Source: Branchiostoma lanceolatum (taxonomy: Eukaryota > Chordata > Leptocardii > Amphioxiformes > Branchiostomatidae). From it: a stretch of 64,000 bases of DNA. The notes beneath the pieces are model-generated. The model worked only from the letters and a program-made list of their open reading frames with translations, did no database searches and had not been told where the DNA came from. Location: assembly GCF_035083965.1 (NCBI RefSeq), contig NC_089740.1, positions 12,106,052 through 12,170,051 of the forward strand. Reading direction: 5' to 3'. Shown here piece after piece: positions 12,450-24,790 of this stretch; position 1 is the first letter of the stretch, and the number at the start of each line of letters is the position of its first letter. The position numbers and the translations under genes are program-made.

Positions 12450-15400
12450 CTACAAGGAGGTTTCGTTGGTCTGTGGTCGAGAATTCTCTTCTTCCAGGAG
12501 CGCTATCCTCTGTGTTAACATGCGCACCTAGTGTCACATGGGGTAAGAACAGATGTTAACAACAAACCACAGATCTCATACGTCTGTGAAATATGAGTTT
12601 TTGTAAAGTTCTTGACAAATACAACGCAACCATGTTTGTCACACACGATAAATGCTTCATTATAACGCAAAGGTTCCTGACTTCACAACAGCAGGAACAA
12701 ATTTGGACCCAGAATAACAAAACACAACAAAGAAAAAAATTAAACAATACCACCATTTTCACAGAGGTAACGAGAGTGAATCCCATGATGGACAACAAGT
12801 CACAAATAGTGAATTTTCAAAAAGGAGTTTCTTTAGACAAACAAATAACAAACAAACTGACCTGAAAGTAGAATATATAATCGCGACAAGGAGGGGAAGA
12901 CAAGAGAAACACCTTGGTAAATGGAACACTCTATGTTATACTCTATGATGTCTTAGATTGATTTGCTGGATGGTGCTTTATGTACAGTAATATAATCTTG
13001 ACTAATAAAAAATTTTTTAAAAACTGACCTGTGTTTCGTGTCTGTCGACCATGGCCATCATTTGTGACTCCAGTTTCTTCAGACGACTTTGGTGTTTTTT
13101 CTTTGCCTTTTCATAAGCTGCAACAAGACCACTGTGGGGGAAAATTGCATAGATTAAATGACGAGAAATGGTCATGTATTCAACAAATAATCTTCTCAAG
13201 GAAGATCAACTTTGTACTGCATGTTGCAAGTATGACTGTCCTATGTTTTGATAGAAAGATGTGTGTGTAACAGCATTTCTTCCAACATCAATCATGCAAA
13301 TGACATCTACAATCCTGATTCATATAGTCTATGTCTAATATTGTCTTTAAACTGACTTACATAACAATGCACACCTTTTATTCTTGTCATCATACATCAT
13401 TGAGAAGCACCTATTTATTATTCAACACTAAGTCGTGATAAAATCTACCTGTTTGCCCTTTTAAGGTCGTTAACAAACTCTGCCGACTGTTGATGCCTGG
13501 TTTCATTGTTACGCTGCACTGTCTCCAAGGTGGTCACCAGTTCTTGGATGCGAGCCTTGAGCCGTTTTTCCCGGCGCAACACGTCCGCCAAGGCTTGAGA
13601 GACCTCTGTGTCACCCCCGACGTGAACACGCAGTTCTTCTAACGTCGTGATGGGTGTGGCTGTTTGAATGGGGACACCAACCTAAAACGTACAAACACAT
13701 AGTTAGCTAAAATTCTTCCCACACCTTTTGGTTTATAGGCAGTGCCCATCACCCTTTCTATAGCCCTTGGGCCATTGCTACAGCAGGGGACTAGTTCGCT
13801 GGTAGTGGTATGTGTTCAACTACCATACTCTTTCTCATAAGTGCTAAGTGAGATTCAGATTCAAGTGCTAAGTGCTAAGCAGAGAAAGCATTATGCAATT
13901 TAAAAGCCTTTGGTATGATCAAGGACATTATATAGGATCCTATAAAATGTCCTGGTATGATCAGGTCAGGTTTTGAACCCATGATCTCCAAAATGCCAAT
14001 GCAAAGTGCTGTTGTGATACATTGAGGAAACATACATTTAAGTATGGTATGTTTTGTGGAACATGGTAGCATCCATAATACTGTAAATGCAGAAATGTTG
14101 GCGGTGGTTTTATGTTCGTGGTTTTAGTGGTAAGCTCTTCGCTGAAAACTTAATTTAAAAGCACCACAAATTTTTTGCGCTCCTACACCCTTGTCTACTA
14201 TTGTCTCAAACGCGAACTTAAAAGTAAACCGCTGTGAACATTCCATTTTCTCCCTATCGCGAAATTAGAACTGTGAGAAGTCAGAAAATATTAAGACACG
14301 TCTGTGCTTGATGAATTCTCATAAACAACTGCTTTATTCCAATGAGAGAACGGGATCGGCCGGTCCCATTCAATACAACGATTTTGCTCGTTACAGAACC
14401 ACACAAACTTAAATGCATTTACAGTATCTCATCATATTCACCTGGTTGTCTTGCACTCTCTGATGCTCCTTGACTTCAGACTTGAGATGGTCGATCTGCA
14501 CCTTGTAGGCCTGCTCCTGGGCATCTCGAGACGTGATCTTCAGCTCCAGGGCTTTCTTCTCCTTCTCCATCAGATACAACTGCGCCTTCAGCTCTGCCTT
14601 CTCCTCCTGTTAGAAACAAGTTTTAGACAGTTACTGCAACTTGTAACACAAAGAAATTGGTCTTTTCCAAATTTTTAACTGTGCAACTGTCTTTGTCACG
14701 TGACCATTTGGAAATTACATACACATGGCTTGAATACTAGTGATGGATCATAAGTGCCAATTGTGAGAGATCTGGCGACTGTCCATGTCTCTGATCAGGG
14801 ATAGTTGAAATGCCCTGACACCCGACATGCACGTTACTGAAAAGGGTCACAGTCTTAACATGTCTTCTCTGTCACGACTAGTGGAAGAATAGCTTTTCAG
14901 TGAGCTAAACTGGTTCGAGATCACTTTCACTATCACTTTTTTTAACTCTTTCTTTCTTTTTCCTGACCTTCATGGCGGTCAGCTCCTGCATGAGGACGGC
15001 GTTCTCCAGGTCCAGCCGCTGAGCGCTGGGGTTGATCAGCTCCAGGGTCAGGGGGTCGGGGTCGATGTGGACCGACTCCAGCTCCATGATGGTCATTCTG
15101 ACGGACGCGCGGTCGTTCTTCAGCTGCTGGATGTAGTCCTTCAGACGAGACTCGTCCTCCTTACTGAAGTCTGTATCACAGCTGCTGGCGGTGGAGCTGG
15201 TTGTGCTGAGTGTGCAAATTAATCAGTAATCAACATGAAAAATGTCACAGCAAAGCAACTGTATTGTGTAAGGTAGAGTGGTTTTGTATTGTAAATCAAG
15301 CTTTGGTTATGGCTTATAGTAACTTTGAGATATTCTATCCTCATTGTGATGCTGTGTTGTAACCTGTGGTGTTGTGACGTGTTGTAATATGTTGTGTTGA

Positions 15401-18400
15401 CATGTGCTGCAATGTGTTGTGCTATGTTATTTTGACTTGTACTGTAAGAGACTGGTCATGTGCTGTGTTGTGTTGCATTGTGTTGCCTTACCTGGTGTGT
15501 GAATGAGAGGACAGATCCAAGCGGCATGTGTGCCGATTTAAACAAAGGTTCAAACAAACATGGTTTTGCAGTACACTGGTGTTGTGTTGAGTGGGTTGTA
15601 ATGTGTTGTGTTGTGTTGTTTTGTATTGTCTTACCTGGTATGTGAGTGAGAAGACAGATCCTCCCATGGCTGTGCAGTACACCCCTGTACCCCGCACACA
15701 GCACCACAGCTACGGTCCAGCCTCTGTAACAGCTGCTTGGCCACATTCTCTGCGGCCTTGCGGTTATCGTGGGCGCGCTTTAACATCGCGGTGGCTTCTT
15801 CTGGGTCTGTGTCACCATCGCCTGAACAGGGAAAGTACAACAGGTCAGATAACTTTCACTGACTCAAACACAAAAGTGAAAAAGTGAAAGTGATCTCGAA
15901 CGAACCAATTGAGCTCAATGAAGAGCTACTCCTCCATTGGTTGTGACATAGAAGACAGAAGATGCTACATACAGTATTTACAGTTTCATTGTATTGGGGA
16001 AAATCCCCTTGCCCTTTTTGACAGGTACAATGAACAGTAGCTTTACGTACAATCCTAAGGACTGCAACCCTTTTTAGTAGCACATGCAAATGAATGAAGG
16101 AGGAAAAGGAGGAAGGAAGGAAAGAAGAAAGGAATGAGGGAAGGATGTAAGGAGGCAAAGAAGGAATGAATGAAGTTTCTTACCAAATGCCCCTAATCCT
16201 GCAGCTCTACATGAAGCCAGGACAGATCCCAGCTCAGTCTCCTTCAGAGCCAGCTGTACCTCGAATGCCTCTAGCATCTGGTCGCTGTATGACAGGGCCA
16301 GCTGCAGAGCCGTGTTGTTGGACTCATACTTCCCACACAGCATGCTGAACCTGTTAGCGTTGGCCTTACTCTCCTCAAGAGTCAGCTGTAGGAGGTCGTT
16401 CTGTGACTTCAAGTGTTCGATACGACTAAAAATAAAAGCAACACGCTTGATCAAAGATCTATTTCAGTTAACTTGTACTTTGACAATCTTTGAGTAGTAC
16501 TATCTATTGTATCAGCCTGCAACTAAGTTCGATATCACACACAATTCTTAGTTCTTAAGTTTTGAGGAATAAAATATGTTAAGAAAGACAAAATACATGA
16601 AAATTTAATACACATGTCATGTAATAAAAACTTGCAAACATGTATGCCTATTCCACAATAGTTGCACTCCTTCCCAACACATACATCATTCACATTACAA
16701 GCCCCTTACATTTTAACATTCATTAACCTTCTTCCTGCTGCCTACTCTTGTAACCATCACAGGTTTGGTGTCAAAATGCTACATCAGCAAGAAGAAGGTT
16801 AAAGTGCCATTTTAGAAATATTGTGTTTGGACCCTTCTCCAGTAGGATTCAGTACTGACCTGTTTAACCTCTCAATCTCCACCTCAAACTCCCTGCCCCT
16901 GCTGTCTGCCATGGGACTCCCCGCCGCGTACACCGACTGGAAGATCTCCTGTACGCTGGAGCAGTCCTGTAGCGACTGGGACAGGTGTTCCGCCACCTTC
17001 GCATTCTCCACCTGCAACCAACAGGTCATGGGTTAATCCAGGTCAACAGGCCAAAGGTTAACACAAGTCAAAGGTCATGTACAGTCAATACACTACAGAC
17101 ATCATTGATTGATTGCCAGCAAGGGATCAAACTAAACAGAAATCAACAATCTATCATTGTTTCTAAGTGCTATGAGACATTTGTTGGCACAAGAAAAACA
17201 GTCTAAAAAAATTATCTTTGGGCATATAACTGTCCCTTGGGTAACTTTTGTATTGTATATGTAGCATTTACTCTTTTCGATATGTATGGTGTGTTCTCCC
17301 CAAACATGTGACATCTGGCTTAAAATTTCATCCAAAGGACTGCAATGCTTTCCAGTAGTATGCAAGTTGAATGAGTATCAACGGTTGGGATTCGAACTCT
17401 CGACTGGAGGCAGGTTATCTCAACCGTAGACCGAGCATGCCACATGAAGATTTACTTCTGACTAAAGTTGATTCTTGTGCTGTATTCACTATAAGACAAT
17501 ATTTCAACTCCAAAAAAAATCCCAAAAATATTTCAACTTTTACTTCATATAACTTAGCCTGACAAATCGCGCTCCTATCGGCCGGTCGGTCCTGTAACCG
17601 CCATCCCCCTTGGGTGGGGTTCAGTAACCTCCGGCCGAGAGCTTGTGTAAACACAGGCTACATATAACTCTGATAATCAAATACTGTAAATCAATTTAAT
17701 ATAGCGGCAGGAAAATATAGCGGTTGGGGGAAAATGGAGTAGGTCACATCACTTAATTTTAACGGTGGGAACAAACATTACTATCTGAAATATTAGGGAT
17801 CAAATATTAGCGATGACGAAATTTTAGCTGTTAACTAGTGACAGTTAAATCAGCTAAAATTAAGTTACAGCTAACAAATCAAAGAATTACGGTATTGGAT
17901 ACTACTACTCACCCCCATAGACGTCAGCTCAGTGCCCAGTACATGTCTGTCCAGGACGGCCCGGGAGGACTTAAGTCGGACTCGTTCCGCCACCTTGGGG
18001 ATGGGGAACTCTGTGGAGGAGGAGTCCCCAGGGCTGGGGGAGGGGGAAGGTCTGTGGGCGGGGGGACTGGCGCAGGCCTGGACACTCTGTAACCTGGTCT
18101 GTAGCTCCCGCACCTGAGGATGATAATAGTATTAGTCTATTCACCAATAGTCTTTGCAGCTTGAGATGGAATTAAACATGAGGGATGATAATAGTGTTAG
18201 TTTATTCACCAATAGTCTTTGCAGCTTGAGATGGAATTAAACATGAGGGATGATAATTTTAAAAAAAGTACTCCCCGCACCGAAGGTGCATAAGGCGGCG
18301 CCCATCTCCATTTCTGTAGCCCTGGGCCACACAACTTTTTGTGCAAGTCACTACAGCAGGGGGCTAGTCCACTGGTAGTGAAGTGTCTTTAACTTCCATA

Positions 18401-21400
18401 CCCTTTCCCAAATGCTGAGTGCTAAGCAGAGAAAGCAGTATGTACCATTTTTTTTAGTCTTTGGTATGACCCGGCCGGGGATCGAACTCACGACCTACCG
18501 CATGCAAGGCGAACACTCTACCCACTAGGCCATTGCACCGGTTTTGGGATGATAATAGTGTTAGTTTATTCACCAATAGTCTTTGCAGCTTGAGGTTGAA
18601 TTAAACTAGAATTAAACATTTACCATCTACAACAATGCCTTTGTATGCAAATTCATCTGTACATATAATCTGCATTTTGAGAGGAAACCGCAAGATGGGG
18701 TGCCTCATCCTACATCATCAGCATTCTTTATCTCTCAGTTGTTGAGGAGAGGCCAATAACTACCCCCAAAATTTATAACAGTCTATTCCTCACTTTTTGA
18801 ATCATCCTTTTTGCGAAGCAACCAACAAATTAAAACTCTATTCTTTTCCTTATGCTTAACATCATAATGTCTTTTACTATGGTCATTTTATATTTCACTT
18901 GCTATCTTTGTAAGAAGGGAGTGAAACATACTGCATTTGCTTGCAACTGTGGGCTTCCAAATTTTCACTTCTACAATTTACTGCAGATCAGTATTTACCC
19001 TGCGCCTTAGTCGGTCTCTTTCTTCTCTTATGGAGCCCAGAGATGCTCGGATCTTGTTGAGCTCCTCTTCTTTACTGTGCAGACTTCCCCGCAGACTGTC
19101 CGCTTCTTGTCTTGCGTCCAACAGCTGATATTCCAGACCACCGTCTCCCACGGCCCAAGACGACCGCGCAGACTGTGCCTTACGCGGCGTCCCCAGCTCT
19201 AGCCTAAGTGTCTCCACTTCTTTTACCGCCTGTACAGCAAAGTGTCATGTTAGGACTATGTAGACTTGGACATAAAGAAGTCAGCCACTAACTATGCATA
19301 CTACAGTACATTGCATCAGCACTGCATAGTGGTGAGCACTGATATTCCAATGAAACACCACACAATTAGTAGGGCATGTATTTACATTTCACTTCAACAT
19401 TACACACTTCCTGGATTAGATCTAACTTTCAGCCTTCTAAGGTGGCTGCTTGGCACCACATTTTGTATTGGTTATAAGGTAAGGCAGCAGGGAGAAGGTT
19501 AAGGAGGCTGTATGGATTAGAAAATATACTCCAGTTATGATGAGGGGGATACAAGCTTAGTCACATTTGGGACCAAACTTCTCACTGCAGCGCCACCTAG
19601 CAGCAAGAAGTAGTAATGCATTTAGCAGTACATGAATTTACATTCGTTTTGGCATTCATAAAACTAACAAAACAGCTTGAAATATATTCTTTTGTTTATT
19701 AACATAAACGTAGCAACATACATCATGTGCATTCTTTTCCATTTGCCAGCTTGCCGACGTCAGTTCCTCCACTTGTCTATCCACGTCAGCGAAACTCTGC
19801 GAACTGTTCTCCCGTAGTCGCCGTCCCTCGATGGTACTCTCCAATGTGCTGACGACTTTCTGTAGCTGTACGCTAAGGTCGTCGCACTTTGTGTTGGAGT
19901 CTTGGAGAGTTCTTGAGAAATTAAAACGGCCACTGACACTACTGCTACTGTCTTCTTGGCTGACTTGAGAAATGTTTTCTTCCTCTTCCTCCTCCCTGTA
20001 AACAGTAAATTAATACATTTTATCTATTTCGTTGAAATTTACAGAGGATAAAAGTTGGTGAAGAAAGAAATAATCATCTTGCAGAGGGCCCCCCAAACAC
20101 TGATTCACAAATCATCAAAAAGAAATTCCGTATATGTTTAAGATGACAGAAATGTAATATTGTCAAATATCTGAAATGTGATTTTGTTAAAATTCTAGAG
20201 TACAAAATAATGTAATAGACAGGATAATACATGTACGTTGCATTTTAAGGCTGCTTCTTTCATCAAGTTACTGTATACATGTAAATTTGAAATCCTACAA
20301 CATTTTCTACCTGTAGCTACTAACCTTATTGTGGCATCCTGCTCTCTGCTTAACTTTTTACGTAATTCCGCTATGACGCCGTGTAGCTCGGTGATGCGTT
20401 CCTCGTACCGTGAGGCCTGCGCGTCCGCTTTATCTTCGTGCTGCTGGATAAGCTGGACGTGCTCGCACTAAAACGCAGAAGCAACCATCTTCGTAAATTA
20501 ATCCATAAGCCACATTTAGCAGTAAATACTTAGGCCACACCAATTTTATTTGTTGATTCATGGATTTTTTCCGAAAAAAAATGGAGCAACAGGGCGAAAA
20601 AATATAAAAATAAATTTTTTTGCAAATAGTCTGGGGTAAAGATAAGGGTTAACATAACATCAAGTATAAGAGGATTTTTCAAGTTTTAGCTTTGCATGGC
20701 TTGTTTTAATGCAATGCACCCCTTTCTTTGATCTTGTACTATAATTTTAGTAACAAAATTACCCTTTGCCATGTAATATATGGATTGATATTGAGAAATA
20801 GTTTTAATAAATGAAAAATTACAACTTATAATCAATGTGACCACAGTTTTTAGGCACGTGCAAGCCTTTATAATCTATTTTAGTGGCTATTGAGTTTTAC
20901 AACTGAACTGATAGTAAAATTGGGAGTAAAAATTTGTGAATGGGAATAGTGACTAATTTTTTTTTTTTCAGGACAGGCTATTCCGAGAAGCAACAAAAAA
21001 ATTGGCTTGGCCTTGGTTCAAAATGAATGCCAGTATTCTCATTATGACATTCTTGTGTTTGGTATTACATGTATCTTGTTTTGCTGATGTCTGCACATAT
21101 CTATGTATACTGTTTGATTTGAGATTATTGTCCTATAGGTACGTGTACAGTGTTCTTTTGTAAATATCAACACAATTCAGTTGTATATACTTTGTACTGT
21201 ACATCTGGCAGTTGATTTCACAACTGCATTCTAACATAAGTATAAGTAAAACGCAAGTATATATCACGCTTTTTATTGTTTTAACGTGTAATTGAGAACA
21301 AGACTTGTTTTAATTGTGGCGGTGCACTGTGTAAAACAAACCGCAATTCAGCCTTTGGCTGCGAGTGTTTTGTTGACAATAAAAAAAAAACATTTGATAA

Positions 21401-24304
21401 TAAACATGTCTCCCTGATTACTATACTAAAGGCATATTGGGGCGGGGGGGGGTGGGGGTCGTATCCTTAGGTCACGTTACCTGAGCTTTAGCCAGTTTCT
21501 TCTCCAGTGTGTCCCGTTCACTTGCAGTAGACTGTAACCTGGTACTCAGCTCCAGAATCTCTCCTTTCAGTGAGGCTAAGGCAGCCAAGTGGAGCTGTGT
21601 AGATAAAGAAAACAATTTCCAGTTTAAGTCATCTTATAACTGTTTGCCACCAATGAATAACAAGCGCTTTGACAAAAATGAGAATGCATTCTTGGCATTT
21701 GAAGCTGCCAAAATTCTGCTAAATTTCTACCCGAAAGGACCTATATTATCATGTTTTGTGGGGTTTCATCCGGCAGAAATCTAAAATATTAAGAAACGCT
21801 ATACACAAAGGTTCAAACAAACAAAACACAACTCAAAGGATGGATGTGCATCCCTGAATGAATATGATCTTGCGAAAACAGATATCAAAATGGCATCGGA
21901 GTTTGGAAAGGGGTCTATCGTTATATCTTTTTCGTTCTTTAGCTACTGACCGTGTTAGCCAGCTCCAGGTAATTTGTTCCACCAGTATTGGCAGCAGAGG
22001 AACTGGCAGCCTCCAGTAGTTTGTGTAGGTTGCTGGGCTCGGGGCTGAGATCACGAGCTCCGGAGTCATACTCCCACGCCTCGCGTACAGGCCCGCACGA
22101 ACCTGCAAGGTAGAACCAGGGAAAGGAATGAACACGTGTACACTGACTGACGTGTGTGTAGAAAATTACATGTGTACATATACTTAAACTATGTGCTGCA
22201 TAGTGACATCTGTGTAGCTAATTACATGCGTACACTTGTGTGTTTTGTGTAGTATTACGTGTGGTCTGACTGTGTTGTGTGTAGTAACATGTGTGTTTTG
22301 AGTAGCAATGTGTGTATAGTGTGTAGTAACTTACCCAGAGTGTTATCGCTGCCTGTTGGCCAGGACTGTATGTGTTGTGTGCAGAAACATGTGTTGTAGG
22401 TACACTGTAGTTACATGTGTTATGTGCATTATGCACATCTGTGTTGCACAGAGTTCCATGTAGGTTATGTGTACATGTAGTAATTTGTGCATTGTGTGCA
22501 GTTTCATGTGTTTTGTACATGTATGTAGTAACTTGTGTGCTAAGTATGTGCAGTAAACTGTGTGCTATGTATGTGCAGTAACATGTGAGTTGTGTGTAGT
22601 TACTTACCCAGACTGTTATCGCTACCTGTAGGCAAGGACTGCATGTGTGTTATATGTCCATGACTCCATGTAGTAACAAGTGTGTTGTGTGTAGTTAACA
22701 TGTGTGCTGTGTGTAGTTACTTACCCAGACTGTTATCACTGCCTGTAGGCCATGACTGCATGTGTGTTGCATGTAGACTGGACCCAGCCTCAGGCTCAGG
22801 CTGTTCCAGTCTGGGAAGCATGTCGTTAATCTCACCTAACAGCTGGACAAAAACAGACATAATATATTACATTTATGTGCACAAAGAAGCAAGAGGAAGA
22901 AGTCAAAAAGTTGAATCCTGACAAAACTTTTTGGTGTATGGGGAAGTCCCTAGCCTGATTTCAATCAAGCTTCCTGTAACCGCTCACCGCCCTGTAACCG
23001 CGGGGAGGGGACAGAAACCCCTGGACAGCTGGAGTTTGCGTTATACAGACTAGGGAAGTCGCCATCTCCATTGCAATAGCCCTTGGGCCACACAGGGCCA
23101 TTACAATAGGGAGCTAGCCCACTGGTAGAACGTAGTGGAGTGTGTCCAACTAGTATACTGCTTCTAATCAGCTATGTAGAGAAAGCAGCATGTACCCTTT
23201 TTAAATTCTTTGATATTATGACTCAGTCGGGATTGAACCTGCGAACACAATAAGGCTGCAAACAAAGCCCACTAAGTATACAACCATAGGACAACATTCT
23301 ACTGATACCTGTACTGTACATGTACTACAATTGATGTTCAATATCCAGTTGCAGTCATGCAGACAAGCTCACAATAACCGTCCTACCTGTGTGCGACAGT
23401 GGACGAATTCGTCATACGAGATGCGGCCTCTGTCGTCGGCCCCCAACTGCTCCATAATCTCTTGTACTGAGTCTTCCATATTCAACTGACAGCACACCAT
23501 CAGCAGGTCTTGTCTGCAACAATAACGTTACAGTTGTACACATTGAAGGGTTTAGCAGTCATCCTCTAGTATTGTGGTGAAGCATGGTGCTTTTTGTATA
23601 AGCCGGTTCACAGTTTGAACTGCATATGTACAGTGTATATTGATTGAAGTCTTCACCTTTGACCTGTTCATGTGCAGTTCGACCTGTGAACCAGCTTCTT
23701 CTTCTTCTTTCCGTTGATGCCCACAATCATTACACTGATTATTCTGGCATATACAGCTTATTCAGTTATTGGCCAGTATACATTTTCTTCACCACAGCTC
23801 ATGTTTCCAGCTAACTACACCGGGTCACTTCTAAATTCTTGTGCATGCGCATACACATGCACGCATGAACACACATACACACAGGTCAGATGTACTCACA
23901 CACACACACACACACACACATGCATCAAATTGCACGCAGGCACGCACACGCACACATAGCACACACGCACACAACTAGAGTAGCCGCGACGACTGTAGTG
24001 GGAAGACGTATTTACTTGTATATTATACAGTGTCTAATATACAAGTAAATACGTCTTCTCACTCAGGCCTGATCCCACTTGAGTCGCCGCGGCTATAGAA
24101 AGAGGAGTGATGAGAGAGAGAAACCTAGTAATACCTGCTGATATATCCATCCCCATCTCCATCACAAGTCTGGAAGAGCTTCTTGATCCTCTCCTCCTCC
24201 GGCGTTGACCCTGACCCCGCTGACCCGCTGGACCCTGACCTGGTGTCTGTGGACGGCTGATCTGCTGACCGGTAGGGCTGTCCACCACCCCCACCACCGC
24301 TCAT
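12450..24304 (-). CDS. MCC: MCC orthologue (EF-hand, coiled-coil, PDZ-binding C-terminus)
   Basis: Seventeen coding exons on the minus strand: 24304-24135, 23513-23387, 22842-22725, 22102-21951, 21594-21481, 20467-20325, 19995-19722, 19229-18999, 18113-17913, 17011-16860, 16425-16184, 15821-15635, 15205-14968, 14606-14442, 13681-13449, 13131-13029, 12527-12450. All phases join, giving 975 aa; human long MCC is about 1,019 aa. A Gly/Ser-rich start leads into an EF-hand loop at residues 48-59 (Asp at 48, 50, 52 and 59, Gly 53) and a degenerate second loop at about 81-92. Long coiled coils follow. Blocks nearly identical to vertebrate MCC include WEYDSGARDL, YLELANT, EERDRLRRR, KVAEHL, RIEHLKSQNDLL and AYEKAKKKHQ. 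The end, TNETSL, is a class I PDZ ligand. Vertebrate MCC dampens Wnt/beta-catenin signalling and binds Scribble-type PDZ proteins. The ATG at 24,304 is the first in frame after a stop at about 24,365. Confidence 0.95.
13735..14040 (-). mobile_element. tRNA-derived SINE copy (family A) in an MCC intron
   Basis: Shares blocks with 18,270-18,545 and 23,050-23,290 in the same order: TAGCCCTTGGGCCA, CTAGT(C/T)C(A/G)CTGGTAGT, AAGCAGAGAAAGCA, TTTGGTATGA. The tRNA-like head at the right end is degenerate here. All three copies are in MCC introns in the same orientation. Confidence 0.6.
14813..14935 (+). mobile_element. Truncated SINE (family B), 3' part
   Basis: Matches the 3' half of the fuller copy at 58,015-58,325: ACCCGACATGCACG, GTCACAGTC, TCTCTGTCACGAC(T/C)AGTGGAAGA and GAGCTAAACTGGTTCGAGAT, in order. 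Confidence 0.75.
15340..15632. repeat. TGTTG-rich tract with a partial copy of MCC exon 12 end
   Basis: Repeated TGTTGTG/TGTTG units. Within it, 15,488-15,582 holds a degenerate copy of the 3' end of MCC exon 12 (true exon end 15,635). The donor and preceding codons recur at 15,488-15,518, and GCAGTACAC with CATGG recurs at about 15,560-15,578, separated by about 40 unrelated bases. Confidence 0.75.
15875..16075 (-). mobile_element. SINE (family B) copy, reverse orientation
   Basis: Reverse complement of parts of the copy at 58,015-58,325: GTGATCTCGAAC, CCATTGGTTGTGACATAGAAG, GGGGAAAATCCCCTTG and GTACAATGAACAGT. It lies in the MCC intron between exons 11 and 12. Confidence 0.7.
16090..16180. 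repeat. Purine-rich (GGAA)n simple repeat
   Basis: An irregular GGAAGGAAAGAAGAAAGG tract directly beside the donor of MCC exon 11 (exon end 16,184). Confidence 0.85.
17285..17435 (-). mobile_element. tRNA-like SINE fragment
   Basis: Read on the minus strand, the right end carries a pol III B-box-like GAGTTCGAATCCC and an upstream tRNA-like stretch (GGTCTACGGTTGAGATA). It is probably a tRNA-derived SINE head in an MCC intron. The flanking anticodon region does not fold as a functional tRNA by eye. Confidence 0.45.
18270..18545 (-). mobile_element. tRNA-derived SINE (family A), best copy
   Basis: On the minus strand it begins with a tRNA-like head: an A-box-like TGGCCTAGTGGGTAG and a B-box-like GAGTTCGATCCC. 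A body shared with 13.7 kb and 23.1 kb follows. A short direct repeat (GGGATGATAATAGTGTTAG) flanks the insertion at about 18,182 and 18,545, with related copies nearby. Confidence 0.7.
20531..21014. mobile_element. Longer element with TAGGCCACACC-type ends
   Basis: Starts TAGGCCACACCAATTTTATT and ends with an imperfect mirror, AAAAAAATTGGCTTGGCCTT. It has the same termini as the element at 11,021-11,241 but different internal, A/T-rich, non-coding sequence. It lies in MCC intron 5. Confidence 0.55.
21270..21385 (+). mobile_element. 3' tail of a non-LTR retrotransposon (CR1-like), copy 2
   Basis: Contains AATTCAGCCTTTGGCTGC followed by TTGACAATAAAAAAAA. It is the same tail as at 690-815. No coding part is present. 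Confidence 0.5.
22140..22725. repeat. TGTGT-rich tandem region with two copies of MCC exon 3 end
   Basis: Diverged TGTGTTGTGTGTAGTAACATG-type units fill the MCC intron after exon 3. Two extra copies of the exon 3' end with its donor lie inside, ending at 22,608 and 22,335 (true exon end 22,725). Each encodes (M/I)QS(W/L)PTGSDN(S/T)LG before an intact GTAAGT. Confidence 0.85.
23050..23290 (-). mobile_element. tRNA-derived SINE (family A), degenerate copy
   Basis: Shares CCATCTCCATT, TAGCCCTTGGGCCACACA, CTAGCCCACTGGTAG and AGAGAAAGCAGCATGTACC with the copy at 18.3 kb. The tRNA-like end is decayed. Confidence 0.65.
23885..23975. repeat. (CA)n microsatellite in MCC intron 1
   Basis: CACACA tracts interrupted by TGCATC and GCACGC stretches. 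Confidence 0.9.
23976..24098. mobile_element. Foldback MITE with two nested inverted repeats
   Basis: Inner arms of 24 bp are perfect (24,002-24,025 and 24,035-24,058; begin GAAGACGTATTTAC) around a 9-base loop. Outer arms (TAGCCGCGACGACT... and ...AGTCGCCGCGGCTATAG) are imperfect. It lies 36 bp from the donor of MCC exon 1. Confidence 0.8.
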
Positions 24305-24775
24305 GCCCCCCACCCCACCACAAGGCGGATTCAGAAATATAAAAACATCAACTTCAACCCAACTTCAAATCTCAGCGGAAGCCCTACGGAAGCTCACGTT
24401 CGTCAGGCAATCATGCCATTACATCACAGTAATGTTTACCCGCCTACATACTGTGCCTGTCAACCTCACGTCCCGCAAACGGTCTTAAATTTCTCAAAAT
24501 ACCGGCCGACAACACTTCAAACTCATCGTAATCTGGCCTGTGAAGTGGACCCACAAAAGCGCAGTCCATTACGTACAGAGATAGGGGTGTTGAAAAATGA
24601 AAAATCATGAATTCTTTATTTTAGCAATATATTCACTTGAATACTCTGTTAATAAGTTGATGTAATAGTTGTTGAGAATAATCTTGTCTTGATACAACTT
24701 TATAGTATATGATTCTGTTTTCATCTAGCCTTGTTTGCCCAATGACTTCCTCACTGTGAATGGATTTGCCCACAA

Positions 24776-24790
24776 AGGCGGAAGTGACGT
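24776..24790 (-). promoter_or_regulatory. ETS/CRE-like site upstream of MCC
   Basis: GGCGGAAGTGACGT combines an ETS-type GGAAGTG with TGACGT, typical of CpG-type animal promoters. It lies about 480 bp upstream of the MCC start codon and directly next to the boundary of the foldback element. The stretch 24,305-24,775 shows no gene and is probably MCC 5' UTR and core promoter. Confidence 0.35.
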
